From positions 124,001 through 188,000 of the forward strand of contig NZ_RWIR01000092.1 in the NCBI RefSeq assembly GCF_009764265.1: a DNA stretch of 64,000 nt, given 5' to 3'. The translations under genes were made by a program, and so were the position numbers. The notes under the pieces were generated by a model that was not told the DNA's origin, ran no database searches, and saw only the letters and a program-made list of their open reading frames with translations. The stretch comes from Pseudomonas sp. PB101. Lineage in GTDB: Bacteria; Pseudomonadota; Gammaproteobacteria; Pseudomonadales; Pseudomonadaceae. Positions 28,101 to 35,970 of this stretch are shown in pieces (position 1 is the stretch's first letter; each line of letters starts with the position of its first letter).

Positions 28101-29132
28101 GACAAAGGTCGCAGCGTGTACCAGGTGGCCATCGCCGACGCCGAAGAAGTCAAACGCGGTACCTTCGTGATGCCGACGCTGATCGAACTGGAAAGCTTCG
28201 ACGAGCTGCAGCGTGAAATCTTCGGCCCGGTCCTGCACGTGGTTCGTTACAAGCGCAAGGACATCGATCAACTGATCGGCCAGATCAACGCTTCCGGCTA
28301 TGGCCTGACCCTGGGCGTGCACACCCGCATCGACGAGACCATCGCCAAGGTGATCGACAACGTCAATGCCGGTAACGTCTATGTAAACCGCAACATCGTC
28401 GGTGCCGTGGTCGGCGTGCAGCCGTTCGGCGGCGAAGGCCTGTCGGGTACCGGCCCGAAAGCCGGTGGTCCGCTGTACCTGTACCGCCTGCTGTCGACTC
28501 GCCCTACCGATGCCATCGAACAATCCTTCGCTCGCGGTGATGCTGCCGTGGCACCGGACGTTCGTCTGCGCGAAGCCATGAGCAAGCCGCTGACCGCCCT
28601 GAAAGCCTGGGCCGACAGCAACAAGTTCGCCGACCTGAGCACATTGTGCGTGCAGTTCGCCGCGCAATCGCAAAGCGGTATCACCCGCGTACTGGCCGGC
28701 CCGACTGGCGAGCGCAACAGCTATGCGATCCTGCCGCGCGAGCACGTACTGTGCCTGGCCGAAGTCGAAGGCGATCTGCTGACCCAGCTGGCTGCGGTAC
28801 TGGCGGTTGGCGGTTCTGCGGTCTGGCCTGAAGGCGAGCTGACCAAGGCGCTGTTCGCACGTCTGCCGAAGGATATTCAGGCGCGCATCAAGCTGGTTGC
28901 CGACTGGAACAAGGACGAAGTGGTGTTTGATGCGGTTCTGCATCACGGCCATTCCGACCAGTTGCGTGCGGTGTGCCAGCAGGTTGCCAAGCGTGCCGGC
29001 GCCATCGTTGGCGTGCAGGGTCTGTCGCAAGGCGAATCCAACATTGCGTTGGAGCGTTTGGTGATCGAGCGGGCGTTGAGCGTTAATACCGCTGCGGCGG
29101 GTGGTAATGCGAGCCTGATGACCATCGGCTAA
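25182..29132 (+). CDS. putA: Trifunctional PutA: transcriptional repressor, proline dehydrogenase, P5C dehydrogenase
   Basis: A 1316-residue enzyme that oxidises proline to glutamate. The start is MATTTLGVKLDDPTRERL at 25182, behind GAGGATAAAAAC; this is the N-terminal ribbon-helix-helix DNA-binding domain (about 1-47). The FAD-dependent proline dehydrogenase barrel spans about 170-580 (YEGPGISIKLSALHPRYSRAQ, RLVKGAYWDSEIKRAQVEG). The aldehyde dehydrogenase half spans about 650-1110, with SPWNFPLAIF, FTGSTEVAR and the catalytic Cys in SAGQRCSALRVL (near 913). The rest is the C-terminal domain. It represses putP/putA through the GTTGCACC sites when not membrane-bound. Confidence 0.97.
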   Translation: MATTTLGVKLDDPTRERLKAAATSIDRTPHWLIKQAIFNYLEKLEGGATLTELSGLTKDSDDNVDAPLDHAHQCFLEFAESILPQSVLRASITAAYRRPEPEVVPMLIEQARLPAPMAEATNKLAASIAEKLRNQKSAGGRAGIVQGLLQEFSLSSQEGVALMCLAEALLRIPDKGTRDALIRDKISTGNWHPHLGNSPSLFVNAATWGLLLTGKLVSTHNEAGLTSSLSRIIGKSGEPMIRKGVDMAMRLMGEQFVTGETIAEALANASKFEAKGFRYSYDMLGEAALTEHDAQKYLASYEQAIHSIGKASHGRGIYEGPGISIKLSALHPRYSRAQYERVMDELYPRLLSLTLLAKQYDIGLNIDAEEADRLELSLDLLERLCFEPQLTGWNGIGFVIQAYQKRCPYVIDYVIDLARRSRHRLMIRLVKGAYWDSEIKRAQVEGLEGYPVYTRKVYTDVSYIACARKLLSVPEVIYPQFATHNAHTLSAIYHIAGQNYYPGQYEFQCLHGMGEPLYEQVVGKVSEGKLNRPCRVYAPVGTHETLLAYLVRRLLENGANTSFVNRIADQSISIQELVADPVAQIEQMATVEGGFGLPHPRIPLPRDLYGSERANSSGIDMANEHRLASLSCALLATAHNHWKAAPMLGCASSNEAPAPVLNPSDLRDVVGHVQEATVEDVDNAIQCALNAAPIWQATPPAERAAILERAADLMEAEIQPLMGLLAREAGKTFANAIAEVREAVDFLRYYAVQARNDFTNDAHRPLGPVVCISPWNFPLAIFSGQVAAALAAGNPVLAKPAEQTPLVAAQAVRLLLEAGIPEGVLQLLPGRGETVGAGLVGDDRVKGVMFTGSTEVARLLQRNIAGRLDSQGRPIPLIAETGGQNAMIVDSSALTEQVVIDVVSSAFDSAGQRCSALRVLCLQEDSADRVIEMLKGAMAESRLGNPERLSVDIGPVIDAEAKAGIEKHIQAMRDKGRSVYQVAIADAEEVKRGTFVMPTLIELESFDELQREIFGPVLHVVRYKRKDIDQLIGQINASGYGLTLGVHTRIDETIAKVIDNVNAGNVYVNRNIVGAVVGVQPFGGEGLSGTGPKAGGPLYLYRLLSTRPTDAIEQSFARGDAAVAPDVRLREAMSKPLTALKAWADSNKFADLSTLCVQFAAQSQSGITRVLAGPTGERNSYAILPREHVLCLAEVEGDLLTQLAAVLAVGGSAVWPEGELTKALFARLPKDIQARIKLVADWNKDEVVFDAVLHHGHSDQLRAVCQQVAKRAGAIVGVQGLSQGESNIALERLVIERALSVNTAAAGGNASLMTIG

Positions 29133-29145
29133 ACCCGATAAGCCG

Positions 29146-29164
29146 GACACCGCATAGGTGTCCT
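29146..29164 (+). terminator. Hairpin after putA
   Basis: GGACACC and GGTGTCC pair around GCATA, 14 bp after the putA stop. No T-run follows directly. The REP pair that starts 17 bp later may complete transcript-end formation. Confidence 0.45.
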
Positions 29165-29180
29165 GGTCAGCAAAAAAACC

Positions 29181-29271
29181 TGTGGGAGCTGGCTTGCCAG
29201 CGATAGCGATGTGTCAGTCACCCTCAATGTTGACTGATCTGCCGCCATCGCTGGCAAGCCAGCTCCCACAG
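29181..29271. repeat. Inverted REP pair between putA and the acyl-CoA dehydrogenase gene
   Basis: CTGTGGGAGCTGGCTTGCCAGCG faces CGCTGGCAAGCCAGCTCCCACAG across a short spacer. This is the TGGGAGCTGGC sequence variant of the REP family. Confidence 0.88.
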
Positions 29272-29388
29272 TGTTTTGGGGTGTTTGCTAAGTCGGCGCT
29301 CGGCTCCAACATCACGCTTATCAATCATCCTGTTCAGGCTTTATCAGCAAGCCTAGACTCGGCCCACTCCAACAAAAGGTAGGCCGCC

Positions 29389-31191
29389 ATGTCCGAGACG
29401 TTGCTCAGTTCCCGCAATCTGGCTTTCGAGCTGTATGAAGTCCTCGATGCCGAGGGCCTGACCCAGCGTGAGCGTTTTGCCGAGCACAACCGCGAAACCT
29501 TCGATGCCGCCATCGGTACCGCTCGCAGCATCGCCGAGAAATTCTTCGCCCCGCACAACCGCAAGGGCGACGAGAACGAGCCGCGCTACGAGAACGGTCA
29601 GGCGATTCTGATTCCGGAAGTGAAACCGGCGGTGGATGCCTTCCTCGAAGCCGGCTTCCTCAACGCCGCGCGCAGTTTCGACGCTGGCGGCATGCAGCTT
29701 CCTACCCTGCTTTCCCAAGCCTGCTTTTCGCACTTCCAGTCGGCCAACGCCGCTTCGACCTCTTATCCGTTCCTGACCATGGGCGCGGCCAACCTGATCG
29801 AAAGCTTCGGCACCGACGAGCAGAAGCAGCGCTTCCTGCAACCGATGATCGACGGCCGCTTCTTCGGCACCATGGCCCTGACCGAACCGCACGCGGGCTC
29901 CTCCCTGTCGGATATTCGTACCCGCGCCGAGCCGGCATCCGACGGTACCTATCGCCTCAAGGGCAACAAGATTTTCATTTCCGGTGGCGATCACTCGCTG
30001 TCGGAAAACATCGTGCACATGGTGCTGGCCAAGCTGCCGGACGCGCCGGCCGGGGTGAAGGGCATTTCGCTGTTCATCGTGCCCAAGTTCCTGGTCAACG
30101 ATGACGGCAGCCTGGGCCAGCGCAACGATGTGTTGCTGGCCGGGCTGTTCCACAAGATGGGCTGGCGCGGCACCACGTCCACCGCGCTGAATTTCGGCGA
30201 TAACGGTGAGTGTGTTGGCTATCTGGTGGGCAAGCCGCACCAGGGCTTGAGCTACATGTTCCAGATGATGAACGAAGCGCGGATCGGCGTCGGCATGGGC
30301 GCGGTGATGCTCGGCTATGCCGGCTACCTGTACTCGCTGGAGTACGCTCGCGAACGCCCGCAGGGCCGCGTGCCGGACAGCAAGGACCCGACCACCGCCC
30401 CGGTGGCGATCATCAACCACGCCGACGTCAAACGCATGCTGCTGACGCAGAAGGCCTACGTCGAAGGCTCGTTCGACCTCGGCCTGTACGCGGCGCGGCT
30501 ATTCGATGACACCACGACGCTGGCGACCGAAGCCGAGCGCAAACAGGCGCACGAGCTGCTGGATTTGCTGACGCCGATCGTCAAATCCTGGCCATCGGAG
30601 TTCTGCCTGAAGGCCAACGAACTGGCGATCCAGATCCTCGGCGGCCACGGCTACACCCGCGAATACCCGGTGGAGCAGTACTACCGCGACAACCGCCTGA
30701 ACCCGATCCACGAAGGCACCCACGGCATTCAGTCGCTGGACCTGCTGGGGCGCAAACTGGCGCAGAACGGTGGCGCTGGGCTCAAGCAATTGATCCGCCT
30801 GATCGCCGACACCGCCGAACGTGCCCAGGCATTCGAGTCGCTGACGCCACTGCGCGAGCCGCTGGAAAAACTGGTGGCGCGCCTGCAGACCGTGACCATC
30901 GGCCTGCTGACCGACCTGGCCCAAGGCAAGGTCAACAGCAGCCTGGCGAACTCGGCGCTGTACCTGAAAGTGTTCGGCCACACGGTGATCGGCTGGCGCT
31001 GGCTGGAACAGGCGATCCGCGCCGAGGAAGGGTTGGCCAAGGGCAATGCGGCGGATGTGAGCTTCTATAAGGGCAAGTTGCAGGCGGCGCGGTACTTCCT
31101 GACGTGGGAAGTGCCTGGGTGTCACCATGAGCTGACATTATTGGAAGCTCGGGATGATGTTTGCCTGACGATGCAGGATGAGTGGTTCTGA
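29389..31191 (+). CDS. Acyl-CoA dehydrogenase (FadE5/PA5020-like, long form)
   Basis: A 600-residue FAD-dependent acyl-CoA dehydrogenase of the long form with a C-terminal extension. Landmarks: FGTMALTEPHAGSSLSDIRT (flavin/substrate site), GNKIFISGGDHSLSENIVHMVLA, NEARIGVGMGAVMLGYAGY and the C-terminal QILGGHGYTREYPVEQYYRDNR. ATG 29389 follows AAGGTAGGCCGCC. It should catalyse the first step of a beta-oxidation round; chain-length preference cannot be read. Gene order beside putA differs from some pseudomonads only by inserted genes downstream. Confidence 0.92.
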   Translation: MSETLLSSRNLAFELYEVLDAEGLTQRERFAEHNRETFDAAIGTARSIAEKFFAPHNRKGDENEPRYENGQAILIPEVKPAVDAFLEAGFLNAARSFDAGGMQLPTLLSQACFSHFQSANAASTSYPFLTMGAANLIESFGTDEQKQRFLQPMIDGRFFGTMALTEPHAGSSLSDIRTRAEPASDGTYRLKGNKIFISGGDHSLSENIVHMVLAKLPDAPAGVKGISLFIVPKFLVNDDGSLGQRNDVLLAGLFHKMGWRGTTSTALNFGDNGECVGYLVGKPHQGLSYMFQMMNEARIGVGMGAVMLGYAGYLYSLEYARERPQGRVPDSKDPTTAPVAIINHADVKRMLLTQKAYVEGSFDLGLYAARLFDDTTTLATEAERKQAHELLDLLTPIVKSWPSEFCLKANELAIQILGGHGYTREYPVEQYYRDNRLNPIHEGTHGIQSLDLLGRKLAQNGGAGLKQLIRLIADTAERAQAFESLTPLREPLEKLVARLQTVTIGLLTDLAQGKVNSSLANSALYLKVFGHTVIGWRWLEQAIRAEEGLAKGNAADVSFYKGKLQAARYFLTWEVPGCHHELTLLEARDDVCLTMQDEWF

Positions 31192-31229
31192 TCCTGATCC
31201 TGTTTAGCTGCTGAGATCCAATCGTCGGA

Positions 31230-31328
31230 TCGCCGCCCGGAGCAAGCCCGCTCCCACAGGTTTTTGTATTGGACACATAACTTGTGAACAACAGAAATTC
31301 CTGTGGGAGCGGGCTTGCCCGCGATGGC
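31230..31328. repeat. REP pair in outward-facing arrangement
   Basis: Here the order is reversed: GCAAGCCCGCTCCCACAG (ending 31259) comes first and CTGTGGGAGCGGGCTTGCCC (from 31301) second, with a 41-bp spacer. All other pairs in the window have their CTGTAGG/CTGTGGG ends at the outside. It lies between two convergent genes. Confidence 0.85.
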
Positions 31329-31346
31329 GTCAGCACAATCAACACA

Positions 31347-33284
31347 TCAGCTCAACTTGAACCCACCCACCTGCCGCGCCAGATCATCCGCCAACCGCTG
31401 CAACGTCTGACAGTCATCCCGGCAGGCCCTGACCTCCCCCGCCGTCTCCCGGGCCAGATCGGAAATGCCCTGCACATTGCGATTGATTTCCTCGGTCACC
31501 GCCGATTGCTCTTCCGTCGCCGTCGCCACCTGATGGTTCATGTCGCTGATGCGCTCCACCTGCCCGGTAATGGCGGTCAACGAGGTGCCGGTACGCTGGC
31601 TCGACTCGACACCCGTGCCCGTCGCGGCTTGCCCGGAATGCATCGACGACACCGCGTTTTCCGCGCCTTGCTTGAGGCTGCCGATCATCTGCTGGATTTC
31701 ATCGGTGGAAGCCTGAGTACGTCGGGCTAAAGTGCGAACCTCATCGGCCACCACGGCAAACCCGCGCCCCATATCCCCGGCCCGCGCTGCTTCGATGGCG
31801 GCATTGAGCGCCAGCAGGTTGGTCTGCTCGGAGATCCCGCGAATCACTGCCAGCACCTGATCGATGGACGCCACTTGATGGGCCAGTTCACCCACCGCCG
31901 TTGCCGCGACGCCGATTTCCCGGGACATGTTTTCAATGTGACGGATCGATCCACCCACCACTTCCCGTGCCTGCATTGCCTCATCACGGGCGGTTTGTGA
32001 TGCGAACGCCGCATTGCCGGCGTTCTGCGCGATGTCCTGCACGGTCAGGCCCATTTCGTGAACAGCGGTGGCGACCATGTCGGTCATTTCCTGCTGACGA
32101 CCGGAGCGCTCGGCGGTGTTGTCCACCACCCGCGCCACTTGGCCGACAGCAGTGCGCAAGCGTTCACTGGTGGTCAGCACTTCGCCGATCATGTCGCGCT
32201 GGCTGTCGAGGAATCGATTGAAGCCACGGGCCAGATCGCCCAACTCATCGGCGCGGCTGGAATCCAGCCGATGGGTCAAATCTCCACCGCCGCTACCGAT
32301 TGCTACCAATGCCGCTGTTACCTGACGAATCGGTCGTACCAGGCCACGGGCCAGCAGCACCACCAGCAACAGGCACACCAGCGCTACTGCCAGGCCGATG
32401 CCGCTGCTCATCCACATGGCGCGGCGGGCTTCGGCGTAGATCTGCGATTGCGGCACTTCGGCCACCAGGGTCCAGCCGAGATCGCGCAGCGGCAAACTCA
32501 AGGCGAGGAAGTCTTCACCGTCGCGCTGGAAGCCGTTAGTGGTGGCGGCTTTTTGACTCATCACCGCTTGAGCCGCCGTAGCGCCGATCTGCTCGGTCAA
32601 GGTGCGCTTGCCGCTGAATTGCGCTTCGGGATGGACCTGGATCAAACCGTCGGAACGCACGAGATAGACCTTGCCGCGCTCCCCGAAGCTGAAGTTGTGA
32701 ATTAGCTCCGACAGCTCTTTCATGCTCAGGCCAAGCCCGGCAACACCCACGACCTTGCCGGCCTGCTCGACTTTGAAGTCGATGAAAAGCGCCAATTCTC
32801 CGGTGGCCGTGTCGTTATCGATATTGAGGGTGCGCGGCTGGTTGCTGTCGAGAAACGAGTAGAACCAGACGTCTTTCGGATTGGATCGACTGAGGGTCCG
32901 GTCCAGGCCTTTTTCGTTGAAGTAATGATTGGACGCCGTGCCGGCAATAATCGCGGTAAAGGCTTTGTGCTCGGCGCGCACGCCTTCGAGATAGGTCGTG
33001 AAGGTGCCGGCCTGCGCACCGTCCTCACCCTGCGCCAGCCAGTCGCGCACCATGCTGTTGCTGGCGATGTCCTTGGCGGCGGTGAGGGGCTGGACAAGGA
33101 TCCGCTCGATGTCGTTGCGCATCGCTTCGATGCTCGACGGCAAGGCTTGCTCGACCAGATAGCTCTGGGCGAGACGATTGACCACCAGGGTATAAATGCC
33201 AACCACGATCAGGATACTGACGAGCAGAGCGGTGCCCATGCTCAGGATCAATTGCCATTGGATACTGCGTCGCCAGAACTGCAT
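31347..33284 (-). CDS. Methyl-accepting chemotaxis protein with periplasmic Cache-type sensor
   Basis: A 645-residue chemoreceptor. The start [20 protein letters not shown] at 33284 begins TM1 (about 11-33); longer in-frame starts lack a ribosome site. A periplasmic ligand domain of about 250 residues follows, with a dCache-like [21 protein letters not shown]2 is near 283-305 ([20 protein letters not shown]), then HAMP, then the signalling domain with the conserved tip [20 protein letters not shown] and [12 protein letters not shown]. Ligand is not predictable. It stands alone with REPs downstream. Confidence 0.93.
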   Translation of the reverse strand: MQFWRRSIQWQLILSMGTALLVSILIVVGIYTLVVNRLAQSYLVEQALPSSIEAMRNDIERILVQPLTAAKDIASNSMVRDWLAQGEDGAQAGTFTTYLEGVRAEHKAFTAIIAGTASNHYFNEKGLDRTLSRSNPKDVWFYSFLDSNQPRTLNIDNDTATGELALFIDFKVEQAGKVVGVAGLGLSMKELSELIHNFSFGERGKVYLVRSDGLIQVHPEAQFSGKRTLTEQIGATAAQAVMSQKAATTNGFQRDGEDFLALSLPLRDLGWTLVAEVPQSQIYAEARRAMWMSSGIGLAVALVCLLLVVLLARGLVRPIRQVTAALVAIGSGGGDLTHRLDSSRADELGDLARGFNRFLDSQRDMIGEVLTTSERLRTAVGQVARVVDNTAERSGRQQEMTDMVATAVHEMGLTVQDIAQNAGNAAFASQTARDEAMQAREVVGGSIRHIENMSREIGVAATAVGELAHQVASIDQVLAVIRGISEQTNLLALNAAIEAARAGDMGRGFAVVADEVRTLARRTQASTDEIQQMIGSLKQGAENAVSSMHSGQAATGTGVESSQRTGTSLTAITGQVERISDMNHQVATATEEQSAVTEEINRNVQGISDLARETAGEVRACRDDCQTLQRLADDLARQVGGFKLS

Positions 33285-33384
33285 GGAGCACCCCCAAAGA
33301 ATAAGAGGCTGAAACACTGCAACAGCCGTGCCGATTGTATACAAACCAACCGACAATCTATTCTTTGGTTGTGCGCAAAGCCGA

Positions 33385-33687
33385 TCAGGCCTGATTGATC
33401 GTCTTGGAGATCACTTCAACCGTGGCGCTGACTTGCTCTTGGTAACGGTCGAGTTCGAGCTTGTGCTGCTTTTGCATTTCGATCTGCTGGGAGCACAGAT
33501 TCATCGCCGCCAGCACCAACAGGCGGTCACCGATCAGCGTCGGGTACTTCCTCTTGGTTTCGGCCAGGGCTGCCTTCAACATCATCGCGGCGTCCAGCAG
33601 GGTCTGCTCTTCCCCGGCCGGTGCCTTGATCGAATAGTCCTCCCCCAGGATCGAGACGACTTTTACCCCTGCGGCGTTGTAACTCAT
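33385..33687 (-). CDS. Cell division protein ZapA-like
   Basis: A 100-residue ZapA-family protein: N-terminal beta domain [27 protein letters not shown] and a C-terminal coiled coil. ZapA crosslinks FtsZ filaments at midcell. The ATG overlaps the stop of the upstream coiled-coil gene (ATGA). The usual Pseudomonas zapA is followed by 6S RNA and a 5-formyl-THF cyclo-ligase gene; here only 100 bp separate it from the chemoreceptor, with no room for 6S RNA. The protein also departs from the usual ZapA head (VTVQILDKEYCI). It may therefore be a second paralog. Confidence 0.82.
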   Translation of the reverse strand: MSYNAAGVKVVSILGEDYSIKAPAGEEQTLLDAAMMLKAALAETKRKYPTLIGDRLLVLAAMNLCSQQIEMQKQHKLELDRYQEQVSATVEVISKTINQA

Positions 33688-33893
33688 GCGCTGACAGGGC
33701 CTGCGCTGACGCGCTCAACCAGGGCCTGGATGCGAGCCGCCGTGGCGCCTTGCTTCTCTTCGTGTTCCATCAGGCTCAGTTGCAGGCTTTCGTTTTCATC
33801 CTTGGCCTGGGCCAGTTCCGCGGTCAGGCTCTGGTTCTGTTGCACCAGGTCACTGACCAGTTGTTCCAATTGACTGAGGGATGCTTCCAACAT
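33684..33893 (-). CDS. Short coiled-coil protein (ZapB/TIGR02449-like)
   Basis: A 69-residue, almost wholly coiled-coil protein, MLEASLSQLEQLVSDLVQQN..., rich in Leu/Gln/Glu heptads. ATG 33893 was chosen; the upstream in-frame codons are not coding-like. It overlaps the zapA-like gene by ATGA. TIGR02449-type proteins are known partners of zapA in gene order and resemble ZapB. Its role is inferred from this pairing. Confidence 0.75.
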   Translation of the reverse strand: MLEASLSQLEQLVSDLVQQNQSLTAELAQAKDENESLQLSLMEHEEKQGATAARIQALVERVSAGPVSA

Positions 33894-34193
33894 TTTGATT
33901 TTCCGGGCTTTTTCAAAGGGCGCGTACGATAAAGAAAAGTCACCGCGTATGCCAGGGTTATACAGGCGCAAAGCCTTGATTTTGCTGACGAGTGACCTTT
34001 CTCGCGAACTGTAGAGACTGTGATTGCCCGATCTGGTTCCTGCACTTCGTCGCCATGGCGTTTGTGCGGTCCCTTTCCCTGCGCAAGCGACAAAAGCTTT
34101 TTGACAGCATCACATTTCAACAGGTTAGAATCGCTGGCACGCAGACTGCATGGTCAGTTTGCGCCCGCCTTTCAGCTTTCTGGAGTACTGCCT
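33894..34193. other. Divergent promoter region between the zapA-like pair and nhaP2
   Basis: 300 bp with no gene I can support. TTTTTGACAGC (34098-34108) followed by TAGAAT (34128) could be a plus-strand promoter for nhaP2. The minus-strand promoter of the zapA-like pair should lie around 33900-33990. Confidence 0.35.
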
Positions 34194-35936
34194 TTGAATG
34201 CGACGACCATCAACAGCCTGTTCTTGATCGGCGCGTTGCTGGTAGGTGCAAGCATTCTGGTGAGCTCACTTTCGTCGCGCCTCGGCATCCCGATCCTGGT
34301 GATCATCCTGGCCGTCGGCATGGCGGCCGGCGTCGATGGCGGCGGCATTATTTTCGACAACTACCCCACGGCTTATCTGGTCGGCAACCTGGCACTGGCA
34401 GTGATCCTGCTCGACGGCGGCTTGCGCACCCGGGTCTCGAGTTTTCGCGTGGCGTTATGGCCCGCACTCTCGCTGGCCACGGTCGGGGTATTGATTACCA
34501 CCGGACTGACCGGCATGGCAGCCGCCTGGCTGTTCAACCTGAACCTGATCCAGGGCCTGCTGATCGGCGCCATCGTCGGCTCCACCGACGCCGCGGCGGT
34601 GTTCTCGCTATTGGGCGGCAAAGGCCTGAACGAGCGGGTCACCGCCAGCCTTGAAATCGAATCCGGCAGCAACGACCCGATGGCGGTGTTCCTCACCGTC
34701 ACCCTGATCGACATGCTCGCCAGCGGCCAGACCGGCCTGCACTGGAGCTTGCTGACCCACCTGCTGCGCGAATTCGGCATCGGTGGCGTCATTGGCCTGG
34801 GCGGCGGCTGGCTGATGCTGCAACTGGTCAACCGCATCAACCTGGCCACCGGTTTGTATCCGATCCTGGTCATCGCCGGCGGCCTGGTGGTGTTTGCCCT
34901 AACCAACGCCCTGCATGGCAGCGGCTTCCTTGCCGTGTACCTCTGCGGTCTGGTGATCGGCAACCGTCCGGTGCGCAGCCGCCACGGCATCCTGCACATG
35001 CTCGACGGCATGGCCTGGCTGGCGCAGATCGGCATGTTCCTGGTGCTGGGCCTGCTGGTGACGCCTCACGACCTGCTGCCCATTGCCTTGCCGGCACTGG
35101 CACTGGCGCTGTGGATGATTCTGTTTGCCCGGCCACTGTCTGTAGTGGTTGGCCTGCTGCCGTTCAAGGCGTTCCATGGGCGCGAGAAAGCGTTCATTTC
35201 CTGGGTCGGCCTGCGCGGCGCGGTCCCGATCATCCTGGCGGTGTTCCCGCTGATGGCCGGCCTGCCCAACGCCCAGCTGTACTTCAATCTCGCCTTCTTT
35301 ATCGTGCTGGTGTCGCTGCTGGTTCAGGGCACGAGCCTGCCGTGGGTCGCCAAGCTGTTGAAGGTGACGGTACCGCCGGAGCCTGCGCCGATCTCCCGCT
35401 CGGCCCTGGAAGTGCACGTCACCAGCGAGTGGGAGCTGTTCGTTTATCGCCTCGGCGCGGAAAAATGGTGCATCGGTTCGCCCCTGCGCGAGCTGAAAAT
35501 GCCCGAAGGCACCCGTATCGCCGCCCTGTTTCGTGGTCAACAATTGCTCCATCCGTCGGGTAGTACGGTGCTGGAAGTCGATGATTTGCTGTGTGTTATC
35601 GGCCATGAACACAACCTGCCGGCCCTCGGAAAACTCTTCAGCCAGGCGCCGCAACGAGGCCTCGACCTGCGCTTTTTCGGCGACTTCGTACTCGAAGGAG
35701 ACGCCCAACTGGCCGCGGTTGCGGCCCTCTATGGCCTGAAGGTCGAAGGCATCGATCCGGACATGTCCCTGGGCCGCTTCATTGCCCAGAAAGTCGGTGG
35801 CGCACCGGTGGTGGGTGACCAGGTGGAATGGAACAACACCATCTGGACGGTTGCAGTCATGGACGGGAACAAGATCGGCAAAGTGGGCGTCAGATTCCCC
35901 GAAGGAAGTCGCCCGGGTCCCGGACTCTTCCTCTAA
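34194..35936 (+). CDS. nhaP2: K+(Na+)/H+ antiporter NhaP2 (CvrA)
   Basis: A 580-residue CPA1 antiporter. The start is TTG 34194 ([20 protein letters not shown]), with TGGAG eight bases upstream; an ATG-initiated extension to 34020 would add 58 non-conserved residues. About twelve TM helices follow. The transport core has [12 protein letters not shown] and [18 protein letters not shown] (the Asp-rich ion site) and [19 protein letters not shown]. The cytoplasmic tail has an RCK_C/TrkA-C-like segment (about 405-485) and a CorC-like end. It exports K+ or Na+ in exchange for protons. Confidence 0.93.
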   Translation: MNATTINSLFLIGALLVGASILVSSLSSRLGIPILVIILAVGMAAGVDGGGIIFDNYPTAYLVGNLALAVILLDGGLRTRVSSFRVALWPALSLATVGVLITTGLTGMAAAWLFNLNLIQGLLIGAIVGSTDAAAVFSLLGGKGLNERVTASLEIESGSNDPMAVFLTVTLIDMLASGQTGLHWSLLTHLLREFGIGGVIGLGGGWLMLQLVNRINLATGLYPILVIAGGLVVFALTNALHGSGFLAVYLCGLVIGNRPVRSRHGILHMLDGMAWLAQIGMFLVLGLLVTPHDLLPIALPALALALWMILFARPLSVVVGLLPFKAFHGREKAFISWVGLRGAVPIILAVFPLMAGLPNAQLYFNLAFFIVLVSLLVQGTSLPWVAKLLKVTVPPEPAPISRSALEVHVTSEWELFVYRLGAEKWCIGSPLRELKMPEGTRIAALFRGQQLLHPSGSTVLEVDDLLCVIGHEHNLPALGKLFSQAPQRGLDLRFFGDFVLEGDAQLAAVAALYGLKVEGIDPDMSLGRFIAQKVGGAPVVGDQVEWNNTIWTVAVMDGNKIGKVGVRFPEGSRPGPGLFL

Positions 35937-35970
35937 ACTGCTTCCACTATCATTTGCTTGACCGGTCTTT

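Noticed and set aside
25053-29150. A minus-strand open frame of 1365 codons opposite putA.
   Set aside because: It mirrors the putA coding frame in GC-rich DNA, has shadow-type composition (His, Gln, Val, Gly runs) and no family motifs or ribosome site.
33285-33384. 6S RNA downstream of the zapA-like gene.
   Set aside because: The gap is only 100 bp and shows no long 6S-type stem.
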